Part shown: positions 1 through 6,037 of the stretch, piece by piece
Position numbering within the stretch: the first letter of the stretch is position 1
How the letters are laid out: every line of letters starts with the position of its first letter
Assembly: GCA_021299075.1 (NCBI GenBank)
Contig: JAJTFU010000157.1
Span: 3,567-9,899, forward strand
Direction: 5' to 3'
DNA from: Novosphingobium sp.
GTDB lineage: Bacteria; Pseudomonadota; Alphaproteobacteria; Sphingomonadales; Sphingomonadaceae
DNA: 6,333 nt
Notes under the pieces: generated by a model
Database searches by the model: none
The model's input: the letters and a program-made list of their open reading frames with translations, nothing else
What the model was told of the DNA's origin: nothing
Position numbers and translations under genes: made by a program

Positions 1-824
1 TCGACATCGCCACGCTCTCCAGCGCCGGGCGGATCGGCAATGCCATGGTCTTCGTCGATAGTCCGCTGGCGAACCGCGCCACCACGGCCTTCCGCAAATA
101 TGCCGACGAGCTGGAGGACACCGGCGGGCGCGATGTCTTTGGCCACCCCTCGATCCGTTATGTCAACGATGTGGCGGAATCGATGAAGCTCAACACCATG
201 TCGGGCGCGATCATCATGGCCGCCTCGGGCATGTGCGAGGCAGGGCGGATCCGCCACCACCTGTTCTACAACCTGCCGCGCCGGGATTCGACGATCCTGT
301 TCGTCGGCTTCCAGGCTGAAGGTTCGCTCGGCCGGGTGATCCTGGACGGGGCGAAGCGGGTGCGCATTTCCGGCCGCGACGTGCAGGTCCGGGCCCAGGT
401 ACGCGAAATCGACTCCTATTCCGCCCATGCCGACCAGGCCGAATTGCTCGCCTGGATCGCCAAGCGCGGCCCGATTGCCGGGAGCCTGCTGCTCGATCAT
501 GGTGAAAAGGAGTCGATCGCGGAATTGCGCCGCCTGGCTGAAAGCCAGTCGCTCGCCCCATCACTGGTCGTGCCCGAGATCGGCGAAACCTGGGAGCTAC
601 CTCCTGGCCAGCCGGCGCGGCGGACCAAGACCGGGCGGGTTGATCTGCGCCCAGCCTTGGGTCGCGATTGGCAGAACGACTACGCCGATCTCGCCACCAG
701 CCTGAAGCGCCGCCTGGCCGAAATCCGCGATGCCGAGGCGCGGCGCAAGGCCATCGCCCAGATGCGCGCCGTCCTCGACAGCTATTCCGAGTTCCGCGAG
801 CATAAGAAGGGCAAGCACCACTAG
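1..824 (+). CDS. beta-CASP/RMMBL metallo-beta-lactamase-fold RNase, C-terminal part (5' truncated by window)
   Basis: The reading frame is open from the left edge (first full codon at base 3), so the N-terminus, including the zinc-binding HxHxDH motif expected of this family, lies outside the window. The visible part holds the end of the beta-CASP domain, with an SGMCEAGR block near bases 220-248 that is typical of the family. It is followed by the RNA-metabolising MBL region with YSAHADQAELLAWI (His codon at 426) and LDHGE (His codon at 498-500), which fit the late conserved histidine motifs. A basic tail of about 70 residues ends in KKGKHH and could contact RNA. By family knowledge such proteins (the TTHA0252, CPSF73 and RNase J superfamily) are zinc-dependent cytoplasmic RNA nucleases; the exact substrate is unknown. 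The TAG stop overlaps the stop of the convergent gene. The ATG at base 45 is internal, since homology-like sequence (DIATLSSAGRIGNA) runs upstream of it. Confidence 0.88.
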   Translation, partial: DIATLSSAGRIGNAMVFVDSPLANRATTAFRKYADELEDTGGRDVFGHPSIRYVNDVAESMKLNTMSGAIIMAASGMCEAGRIRHHLFYNLPRRDSTILFVGFQAEGSLGRVILDGAKRVRISGRDVQVRAQVREIDSYSAHADQAELLAWIAKRGPIAGSLLLDHGEKESIAELRRLAESQSLAPSLVVPEIGETWELPPGQPARRTKTGRVDLRPALGRDWQNDYADLATSLKRRLAEIRDAEARRKAIAQMRAVLDSYSEFREHKKGKHH

Positions 825-1648
825 GCCGAGCGCGGCTGGCGCCACAGCCACGGCACGCGCCGCCGCGCTGGGCAGGTAGCCACCCGGGCCCGGCCGCGCG
901 CCTTGGCCTCGGTCACGGCCAGCTCGGCCGCGCGCAGGGTTGCGTCGCTGTCAGAACCCAGCGCGACCAGACCGACGCTGGCAGTAAAGGGCAGCTCGCC
1001 GCGCTCCGCCCCCAGCGCCACTGCCGCCAGCGCGTTAGTGATTGCTTCGGCCGTGGCGCGGCCGGCGGCCAGATCGGCCCCGGGCATGGTGATCGCAAAG
1101 GTCTCGCCGTCGATCCGTGAGAGCAACTGCTCCGGCCCCGTCAGCTCGCGCAGCAGGTCGGCAAAGCTGATCAAGAGACGGTCGCCGGCGGCATGGCCGT
1201 GGCGCAGGTTGAACGCGCGGAAGCGGTCCAGATCGACCAGCGCCAGGCAGCCCTCGGCGCGCTGCTCGGCCAGGTGGCTCAGCATGGCGATGAAGGCCGC
1301 GCGGTTGGTGAAGCCGGTCAGGGGATCGGTCATCGCCGCGGCAAAGGCCTCGCGCTCCAGCCGCCGCCGCTCCTCGATCGAGCGGGCGACGCAGATCGCG
1401 CCAAGGGCATGGTCCGGACCCAGCGTGACCGGGTCGATCCGCAGTTCGAACCACTCGCGCGCGCCGCCCGCCCCGCGCAGCGCCAGCTCGATCCAGTCCG
1501 AGCGGCATTCGTGGACCAGCGCCGTGACAAAGGCCGCGCGCAGCCGTTCGCGCTCGCCTGCATCGCAAGCCAGCGCGATCTCGCTGCTGAGCCCGGCCCA
1601 CAGCCGGTACAGCGTGCCATCCCCGCGCGGTACGAAATGTACCCCCAT
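821..1648 (-). CDS. PAS-like/GGDEF-domain protein with degenerate signature (DGETF)
   Basis: 275 residues from the ATG at 1648. Residues 1-95 look like a divergent PAS-type sensor fold. They are followed by the usual linker helix (SIEERRRLERE) and then a GGDEF domain starting at DPLTGFTNR (108-116). VDLDRF (138-143), N147 and GD (155-156) keep residues that bind metal and nucleotide in diguanylate cyclases. The signature GGDEF is replaced by DGETF (180-184): the first Gly is Asp and the second acidic residue is Thr. No RxxD inhibitory site precedes it (GPEQ at that spacing). The domain ends with SVGLV and EAKARGRARV. I infer weak or no cyclase activity, perhaps GTP or c-di-GMP sensing. An upstream in-frame ATG at 1771 would add 41 low-complexity residues and has no Shine-Dalgarno, while 1648 has AGGGG about 8 nt upstream. 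No signal peptide or membrane segment is visible, so it is likely cytoplasmic. Confidence 0.85.
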   Translation of the reverse strand: MGVHFVPRGDGTLYRLWAGLSSEIALACDAGERERLRAAFVTALVHECRSDWIELALRGAGGAREWFELRIDPVTLGPDHALGAICVARSIEERRRLEREAFAAAMTDPLTGFTNRAAFIAMLSHLAEQRAEGCLALVDLDRFRAFNLRHGHAAGDRLLISFADLLRELTGPEQLLSRIDGETFAITMPGADLAAGRATAEAITNALAAVALGAERGELPFTASVGLVALGSDSDATLRAAELAVTEAKARGRARVATCPARRRVPWLWRQPRSA

Positions 1649-1744
1649 TCTGCCGCCCCTGTCTTCACGCGCTGCAACTGGCCAAGGTGCCCCCTTCGCC
1701 GCGCTGCCCCGCAAGCCTCGCCAGACGCCCCGTCCGCCTGTCCT

Positions 1745-1763
1745 GTTAGCCTTGTAAGCTAAC
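1745..1763. promoter_or_regulatory. Palindrome GTTAGC-N7-GCTAAC upstream of the GGDEF gene
   Basis: A perfect 6-bp inverted repeat with a 7-bp spacer, centred about 106 bp upstream of the preferred GGDEF start (1648). Its size and symmetry suit a dimeric helix-turn-helix regulator. The binding protein is unknown, and the element could be chance or part of the transcribed leader. Confidence 0.3.
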
Positions 1764-1774
1764 ACAAACATATG

Positions 1775-1796
1775 CGAATCAGTACGTTATGACTCG
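1775..1796. promoter_or_regulatory. Imperfect palindrome CGAATCA-N8-TGACTCG upstream of the GGDEF gene
   Basis: Seven-base arms match at six of seven positions around an 8-bp spacer. The element sits 11 bp beyond the GTTAGC palindrome in the 237-bp gap between the PilZ-HTH gene and the GGDEF gene, in an AT-richer patch where the GGDEF promoter is expected. I could not pick convincing -35 and -10 boxes. Confidence 0.25.
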
Positions 1797-1868
1797 TTTA
1801 CCATGTTCGCGGCTGTTGATAAGCGCAACCTTGCAGGTGACCGTAACTTGGTCCGCCTGCTACCTTCG

Positions 1869-1883
1869 GTCCCGGCCGGGGAC
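1869..1883 (-). terminator. Possible hairpin terminator after the PilZ-HTH gene
   Basis: GTCCC and GGGAC arms around a GC-rich core lie 2 bases past the TGA stop of the PilZ-HTH gene on the minus strand. There is no T-tract downstream, so this is at best a weak or Rho-assisted terminator, or a 3'-end protecting hairpin. Confidence 0.25.
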
Positions 1884-1885
1884 TG

Positions 1886-2548
1886 TCACAATTCGATCAG
1901 TATCCGGACCTTGCCGGGCAGAGTCCCGGCCACGGCGGCGATCTTGGCGCGCGCCTCTTCTACCACCTGGATGACCTGGCTGTCCGGTTCGGTCCCGGCC
2001 AACGCTTGCTCGCTTACGCCAAGGCAGGCGGCGAGCGGGCCAAGCCGGTGCGGGGCGGGGCGGGCCCGGTCCTGCTCCCAGGCCCAGACGGTCGGTCGGC
2101 TGACTCCCAGCGCGCTCGCAATATGGCCCAGCGTCAGTCCGCGCGCCTGGCGGGCTGCAGCGAGCCGCCGCCCCAGGGTCGGGCCAGCGGGCGTGAGCGT
2201 GGCGGGGGCATCGGGCTGAGCGGCCGGGGGCGTGGCCACCCCGCGCAGCTGGCTTGCGCTTAGCGCCGCGCGGCTGATCGGAGTAGCAAAGCGGCATCCA
2301 TGGAGCTGCTCGCTGACCCAGACTACTTCCGCCTCAACCGCGCCGGCCTCGGGCAGAGTCAGGCTGAACCATTCGCCCACCGCCAGCGCCTGATCGGTCT
2401 CGATCAGCAGGCCGCTTTCGGAGATGTTGTGAACCGTGACATTGGCGCGCGAGCCATTCAGCTCGCCGCTCACTTCCAGCCGCAGCTGGCGCCGTTCGGC
2501 ACGCGTTCCTGGGGTAGGGCTAGGGTCGATCCGTCCTGCGATTGTCAT
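1886..2548 (-). CDS. PilZ domain fused to XRE-type helix-turn-helix; putative c-di-GMP-responsive regulator
   Basis: 220 residues. Residues 14-100 read as a PilZ domain: arginines fitting RxxxR (R16/R20 or R19/R23), then NISESG (41-46), which fits the (D/N)xSxxG motif; together these form the c-di-GMP-binding signature. Beta-rich sequence follows up to VVWVSEQLHGCRFATPIS. A Pro/Ala linker (105-123) leads into an XRE/Cro-like helix-turn-helix (125-185): LGRRLAAARQARGLTLGHIA, the recognition-helix region GVSRPTVWAWEQDRARP, and LAACLGVSEQALAG. About 35 C-terminal residues are partly helical. The inferred role is a cytoplasmic transcription factor whose DNA binding is set by c-di-GMP. The next gene downstream on the same strand is a degenerate GGDEF protein. 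The ATG at 2548 lacks an obvious Shine-Dalgarno, but no other in-frame ATG precedes the PilZ motif, so the start is fairly safe. The targets are unknown. Confidence 0.85.
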   Translation of the reverse strand: MTIAGRIDPSPTPGTRAERRQLRLEVSGELNGSRANVTVHNISESGLLIETDQALAVGEWFSLTLPEAGAVEAEVVWVSEQLHGCRFATPISRAALSASQLRGVATPPAAQPDAPATLTPAGPTLGRRLAAARQARGLTLGHIASALGVSRPTVWAWEQDRARPAPHRLGPLAACLGVSEQALAGTEPDSQVIQVVEEARAKIAAVAGTLPGKVRILIEL

Positions 2549-2649
2549 GCCAGTTGGGGTGCGGGGCGGCGGGTTAAGAAGTCCTTACCGGCGCGGCGAA
2601 CCGAGCACGCGGGTGCGACAATCTGTGACGCTCCGCCTCAGCCCCTGCC

Positions 2650-2686
2650 GCCGGGCGCAGAAGGGCTTTGAAGGATTGCGCCCGGC
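2650..2686. repeat. 10-bp perfect inverted repeat (GCCGGGCGCA / TGCGCCCGGC) upstream of rlmJ
   Basis: The arms at 2650-2659 and 2677-2686 are perfect reverse complements separated by 17 bases. The element lies in the 178-bp gap between the divergent PilZ-HTH and rlmJ genes, ending 40 bases before the rlmJ start. It may be an operator, a leader hairpin, or a copy of a dispersed palindromic repeat. The right arm falls within the spacer of a candidate rlmJ promoter. Confidence 0.6.
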
Positions 2687-2696
2687 AAGTCATAGG
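2668..2696 (+). promoter_or_regulatory. Candidate sigma-70-like promoter for rlmJ
   Basis: TTGAAG (2668-2673), 17-bp spacer, CATAGG (2691-2696). The boxes match the consensus only moderately. Position and spacing suit rlmJ, giving a leader of about 25 nt. Its spacer contains one arm of the inverted repeat at 2650-2686. Confidence 0.25.
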
Positions 2697-2726
2697 GAGG
2701 CAGAACGCCAGGATTGCTGAATCGCC

Positions 2727-3569
2727 ATGAATTATCGCCATTCCTTCCATGCCGGCAACAGCGCCGATGTCGTGAAGCACAGCCTGCTGATCGCCCTCGT
2801 GCGGGCCTTGCAGCGCAAAGAGAGCGCGCTGACCCTGATCGATACCCATGCCGGCTGCGGGCTGTATGACCTTGAGGGTGAGGAGGCCGGTCGCACCGGC
2901 GAGGCCGCGCAGGGCGTGCTGCGGGCCTTTACCGATCCGAACCCCTTGCTGAACGAATACCGCGCCGCCGTGGAAGCGGTGAATGGCGGGGATGCTGTAG
3001 CTGCCGCGCCGCGCCTTTACCCCGGCTCGCCGCGGATTCTGGCGCAGCTTCTGCGCCCGCAGGACTCCCTGATCCTGAACGAGAAACATCCGCAGGACGT
3101 CGATGCCCTGCGCAGCGCGATGCGCGGCACATCCGCCGCCGTGCATGCGCGCGACGCTTATGAATTCTGGCTGGCGATGCTGCCGACCCGATCCCCGCGC
3201 GGCGTGGTGGTGGTCGACCCGCCCTACGAGCAGACGGACGAACGCGCCCGCATCACCGCCACTCTTGCCGCGGCGCACCGCAAGTGGGCGCATGGCGTGA
3301 CGGTGATCTGGTATCCGCTGAAAGACCGCGCCACGCATGCGCGGTGGAAGCAGCAGTTGCGCCGGCTCGGAATCCCCAAATTCCTGTGCGTGGAGCATTG
3401 GCTCTACGATAGCGATCAGCCCGGCAGCTATAACGGCGCCGGCCTGTTTATCGTCAACCCGCCCTACGCCTTCACGGAAGGCCTGCCGCCGCTACTGGAA
3501 GCCCTGCGCGCCGCGCTGGCGCCCGAGGGGCACAGGGGCGCAATCACGGCCGACTGGCTGAACGATTGA
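2727..3569 (+). CDS. rlmJ: 23S rRNA (adenine(2030)-N6)-methyltransferase RlmJ
   Basis: 280 residues, the normal length for RlmJ. The N-terminus MNYRHSFHAGNSADVVKH is diagnostic of the family. DTHAGCGLYDL (39-49) is the SAM-binding motif I, LNEKHP (117-122) follows, and DPPYE (164-168) is the catalytic N6-adenine methyltransferase motif IV, with Asp at the same number as in the E. coli enzyme as I recall it. By family knowledge it transfers methyl from S-adenosylmethionine to N6 of A2030 in 23S rRNA (E. coli numbering), acting on RNA in the cytoplasm before or during 50S assembly; loss is usually mild. The ATG at 2727 begins exactly at the conserved N-terminus, with an AGGA about 15 nt upstream as a weak ribosome binding site. 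It appears to be a single-gene unit: the gene to the left is divergent and the one to the right is convergent, 23 bp away. Confidence 0.96.
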   Translation: MNYRHSFHAGNSADVVKHSLLIALVRALQRKESALTLIDTHAGCGLYDLEGEEAGRTGEAAQGVLRAFTDPNPLLNEYRAAVEAVNGGDAVAAAPRLYPGSPRILAQLLRPQDSLILNEKHPQDVDALRSAMRGTSAAVHARDAYEFWLAMLPTRSPRGVVVVDPPYEQTDERARITATLAAAHRKWAHGVTVIWYPLKDRATHARWKQQLRRLGIPKFLCVEHWLYDSDQPGSYNGAGLFIVNPPYAFTEGLPPLLEALRAALAPEGHRGAITADWLND

Positions 3570-3592
3570 AGGAAACGAGGGGTGGCCGGTGG

Positions 3593-3913
3593 CTAGTTGC
3601 CATCAGCATCGACGACGAAAACCATCGGCTTTCCCCGCGAAGCGGGGTCCCAGCCGGCGTTCAGCGCGGCTTGAATACCCCTGATTATAACCGGGTCGCT
3701 GACCTGGAGGCGGCCACGCTGCATTCCCTTCATCAAGCGTTTCGGCGGGGGGAATTCCAGCAAGGCGCCGCGCTGGGTGTGCCTGCGCAGCAAAGCGACC
3801 GTCATGCCTTTCCAGCCATCAAACTCGCTCCACTGCGGCTCGCTCCGCAGCTCCCACTCATATTGAAACCCGTCGACGTCGACGATACCGGAAAGCTTGT
3901 GGGTCTTACTCAT
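3593..3913 (-). CDS. Small protein of unknown function (106 aa)
   Basis: I do not recognise a named family. From the ATG at 3913 (MSKTHKLSG) the protein is soluble-looking, with no signal peptide, membrane segment or cysteine. The first half alternates as beta-strands (LSGIVDVDGFQYEWELRSEP, then WKGMTVALLRR and ALLEFPPP). The second half has a basic loop (KRLMKGMQRGR) and a helix, and ends with AGWDPASRGKPMVFVVDADG. The GWDPxSRGKP block looks conserved, and similar small hypothetical proteins occur in sphingomonads as far as I recall. The frame stays open upstream to 4108, but that extension (rich in Cys and Arg) looks non-coding, and the 3913 start has an AGG about 10 nt upstream. It is convergent with rlmJ (23-bp gap) and divergent from the acyl-CoA synthetase gene. 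Function is not inferred. Confidence 0.75.
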   Translation of the reverse strand: MSKTHKLSGIVDVDGFQYEWELRSEPQWSEFDGWKGMTVALLRRHTQRGALLEFPPPKRLMKGMQRGRLQVSDPVIIRGIQAALNAGWDPASRGKPMVFVVDADGN

Positions 3914-4093
3914 GCTGCACTGCCTAGCAGGTCTGTGGCGACAAACCACCGACCGGTTGCGGATTGGCAGGCACGAGGCCGCTAAGGCCCCGCTGGCGTC
4001 GTCCCGATTGGCGGTGCACCAGGCAAATGGGACCACATCGGGCAGGTTCCTCGTGCTCAAGAATCTTGGATCGCCAGCGGAGAGAAAGACTGA

Positions 4094-4122
4094 TTGACAA
4101 CGGCACAATGCGCGCCGAGCCT
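4094..4122 (+). promoter_or_regulatory. Candidate promoter for the acyl-CoA synthetase gene
   Basis: A perfect TTGACA -35 hexamer at 4094-4099, with a poor -10 (GAGCCT) after 17 bp. The same TTG could be read as a start codon for a longer protein. If it is a -35 box, transcription would begin near 4130, which leaves only the ATG at 4166 usable. The rest of the 252-bp divergent gap (3914-4165) shows nothing else I can name. Confidence 0.25.
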
Positions 4123-4165
4123 TTCGTTTCGGCGAGACCAGCTTGCCAAAGATGGGGGCGGGTGC

Positions 4166-5725
4166 ATGTTACCTGGCGCAATCGCAACAACCGACCCAGA
4201 CCGGGTTGCTGTCATCATGGCCGGCTCGGGCGAGACCATCAGTTATGGCGAGCTCGAAAGGCGCACCAACAGGTTGGCGCATCTGTTTCGCCAACAGGGC
4301 CTGAACCGCCTCGATCACTACGCAATCTACATGGAAAACAACGTGCGCTATGTGGAGTGCTGCGGCGCAGGCCAGCGTGCCGGGCTCTATTTCACGCCGA
4401 CCAACAGCTATCTGGGCATCGACGAACTCGCTTATATTCTGAACAATAGCCGCTCGAAGATCCTGATCACATCCATGGCCAAGCTGGACGTCGCACGAGC
4501 CGCTATGGCGCTGGCCCCCGGCGTTGCGCTTTGCCTTGTCGTCGATGGTACAGGGGATGTCAGCGACGGCGGCAAGGTTCTTGCGCTAGATGCCGCCGTT
4601 GCCGGCATGCCCGACACGCCGATCGCCGACGAATGGCTAGGCGTCGCCATGCTCTATTCTTCGGGCACCACCGGCCAACCCAAAGGCATCGTGCGGCCGC
4701 TGCCGGAAGTGACGCCCGATGTCGCCCTGCCGCTCTACACATTCCTGAGCGATCTTTGGCACTGCCGCGACGGCATGATCTACCTGTCCCCGGCGCCGCT
4801 CTATCACTCCGCACCGCAGGCAGCCGTGGCGCTGGCAATCGCAGCCGGCGGCACGGTGGTGATCATGGAGAGTTTCAACCCGGAAGCTTATCTGCAACTC
4901 GTCGAGCGCTACCGGGTTACCCACTCCCAATTGGTCCCAACCATGTTCTCGCGCATGCTGAAGCTGCCGGCGGACGTGCGCACCCGCTATGATCTGAGCT
5001 CACTCGAGGTCGCCATTCACGCCGCCGCCCCCTGCCCAGTGCCCGTGAAGGAGGCGATGATCGACTGGTGGGGGCCGATCATCCACGAATATTATGGTGC
5101 GACCGAAGGCCTGGGCTTCACCGCCTGCGATACCGCCGAATGGCTGGCACACAAGGGCACGGTGGGGCGCGTGATGCTGGGTGACATCCACATCCTAGAT
5201 GACGAAATGCAGCCCGTACCGAGGGGCGAGCCTGGCACGATCTGGTTCACGACTGCGACGCCGTTCGAGTATTTCGAGAACGCCGACAAGACCAACGAAA
5301 GCCGCTCGGCTGATGGCACGAAGACCACCGTTGGTGATGTCGGCTTTCTGGATGACGATGGCTTCCTGCACCTGACCGACCGCAAGACCTTCATGATCAT
5401 TTCGGGTGGAGTGAACATCTATCCGCAGGAATGCGAAAACCTGTTGATCACCCATCCCAAGGTGATCGATGCCGCGGTGTTTGGCGTGCCCAACGAGGAT
5501 CTGGACGAAGAAGTGAAGGCGGTGGTGCAGGCCGCGCCGGGCGTGGCGGCGGACGCTGAACTTGCCGCCGAACTGATCGCATTTTGCCGGGCTCATCTGG
5601 CGCATATCAAATGCCCGCGCTCGATTGACTTCACCGAACAACTGCCGCGCCTGCCCACCGGCAAGCTCTACAAGCGCGAATTGCGCGATCCCTATTGGGC
5701 GGGTCATTCGAGCAAGATTGCCTGA
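4166..5725 (+). CDS. AMP-dependent acyl-CoA synthetase (class I adenylate-forming enzyme, FadD-like)
   Basis: 519 residues from the ATG at 4166. It carries the full set of adenylate-forming motifs: the ATP-binding loop YSSGTTGQPKG (164-174), YYGATEG (309-315), GD-containing TVGDVGFLDDDGF, the hinge TDRK (404-407) with GGVNIYP after it, and PRLPTGKLYKREL with the catalytic A10 lysine K500. By family knowledge it activates a carboxylic acid with ATP to an acyl-AMP and then forms the acyl-CoA thioester, in the cytoplasm or at the membrane face. The substrate (fatty acid, or aromatic, terpenoid or steroid-type acid) cannot be told from sequence alone. A TTG at 4094 with GGAGAG about 10 nt upstream would add 24 residues (MTTAQCAPSL...), but family members usually begin near the hPGxxAxxxPDxxAVIMAG block, so I prefer 4166 (weak G-rich SD at 4154-4162). 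It appears monocistronic, with no catabolic partners in view. Confidence 0.9.
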   Translation: MLPGAIATTDPDRVAVIMAGSGETISYGELERRTNRLAHLFRQQGLNRLDHYAIYMENNVRYVECCGAGQRAGLYFTPTNSYLGIDELAYILNNSRSKILITSMAKLDVARAAMALAPGVALCLVVDGTGDVSDGGKVLALDAAVAGMPDTPIADEWLGVAMLYSSGTTGQPKGIVRPLPEVTPDVALPLYTFLSDLWHCRDGMIYLSPAPLYHSAPQAAVALAIAAGGTVVIMESFNPEAYLQLVERYRVTHSQLVPTMFSRMLKLPADVRTRYDLSSLEVAIHAAAPCPVPVKEAMIDWWGPIIHEYYGATEGLGFTACDTAEWLAHKGTVGRVMLGDIHILDDEMQPVPRGEPGTIWFTTATPFEYFENADKTNESRSADGTKTTVGDVGFLDDDGFLHLTDRKTFMIISGGVNIYPQECENLLITHPKVIDAAVFGVPNEDLDEEVKAVVQAAPGVAADAELAAELIAFCRAHLAHIKCPRSIDFTEQLPRLPTGKLYKRELRDPYWAGHSSKIA

Positions 5726-5799
5726 ACAGGCAAGAGGCGGACAGGCGACAGACTTGTGCGCCCGTTGAAAGCATCCGCTATCTCCCGCTGCCACCTCCC

Positions 5800-5828
5800 T
5801 TGACCAAATCCAACATCCCGCCTAAGGG
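5800..5828 (+). promoter_or_regulatory. Candidate promoter upstream of rpsL
   Basis: TTGACC (5800-5805), 17-bp spacer, TAAGGG (5823-5828). The -35 box is good and the -10 box poor. If used, the rpsL leader would be about 210 nt and include all the hairpins described. A nearer promoter that I cannot recognise is equally possible. Confidence 0.25.
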
Positions 5829-5906
5829 CCGCGCTCTTCCGGGCTAGTTCCGGATTGAGCTGAACATTGCCGGGGCGCCTGCTTTCACAGGTAAACCGTC
5901 AAAGTA

Positions 5907-5927
5907 ACCCGGTCTTTTCAGCCGGGT
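5907..5927 (+). repeat. Hairpin ACCCGG-N9-CCGGGT in the rpsL upstream region
   Basis: Perfect 6-bp arms around a 9-base loop (TCTTTTCAG), extendable by a U-G pair. It is not followed by a T-run, so a terminator role for the upstream gene is doubtful. It may be a leader structure. Confidence 0.4.
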
Positions 5928-5958
5928 GGAGCGTTTTCGGCTCGCGATTGTTCGCCGG

Positions 5959-5975
5959 GCGGGGCCTGTCCCCGC
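5959..5975 (+). repeat. GC-rich hairpin GCGGGG-N5-CCCCGC in the rpsL upstream region
   Basis: A perfect 6-bp all-GC stem with a 5-base loop, followed by GCTTTGCGC. It overlaps a smaller alternative stem, GCGC-TTT-GCGC (5974-5984), so two mutually exclusive folds are possible. It could be a weak terminator, an attenuator or a leader element. Confidence 0.4.
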
Positions 5976-6001
5976 GCTTTGCGCATTCGCGATTCGGCTG
6001 C

Positions 6002-6037
6002 CTTCACCTTGCCGCGACGACCATAGCCAAGGTGAAG
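6002..6037 (+). promoter_or_regulatory. Stem-loop that would sequester the rpsL Shine-Dalgarno sequence
   Basis: CTTCACCTTG (6002-6011) and CAAGGTGAAG (6028-6037) are perfect 10-bp reverse complements with a 16-base loop. The right arm contains the ribosome binding site of rpsL (AAGGTGA, 6029-6035, 10 nt from the ATG). Folded as RNA, the arm would hide the site. A competing smaller stem, GAAG-AGTA-CTTC (6034-6045), uses part of the same arm. A translational control element is therefore plausible but unproven; it could also act as a DNA operator. Confidence 0.55.

Noticed and set aside
903..1757. 284-residue open frame on the plus strand opposite the GGDEF gene
   Set aside because: Ser/Arg/Ala-rich low-complexity translation, antisense to clear GGDEF-family motifs.
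1745..1763. Possible CtrA site (TTAA-N7-TTAA type)
   Set aside because: The half-sites read TTAGC/CTAAC and are inverted rather than direct, so they do not fit the CtrA consensus.
1649..1771. 41-residue N-terminal extension of the GGDEF protein
   Set aside because: It has no ribosome binding site and a Gly/Arg-rich sequence unlike a domain, while the ATG at 1648 has a better Shine-Dalgarno.
1814..1822. DnaA-box-like TTATCAACA (minus strand)
   Set aside because: A single site with a mismatch at an important position and no cluster or AT-rich unwinding region nearby.
2574..3398. 274-residue open frame on the minus strand opposite rlmJ
   Set aside because: It is a shadow of a strongly supported gene; its composition (many His, Arg, Gln) and lack of motifs are typical of antisense frames in GC-rich DNA.
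3566..3985. 139-residue plus-strand frame after rlmJ
   Set aside because: Antisense to the 106-residue protein, whose translation looks far more protein-like.
5195..5794. 199-residue open frame on the minus strand opposite the end of the acyl-CoA synthetase
   Set aside because: Antisense to conserved hinge and A10 motifs, with no recognisable domain of its own.
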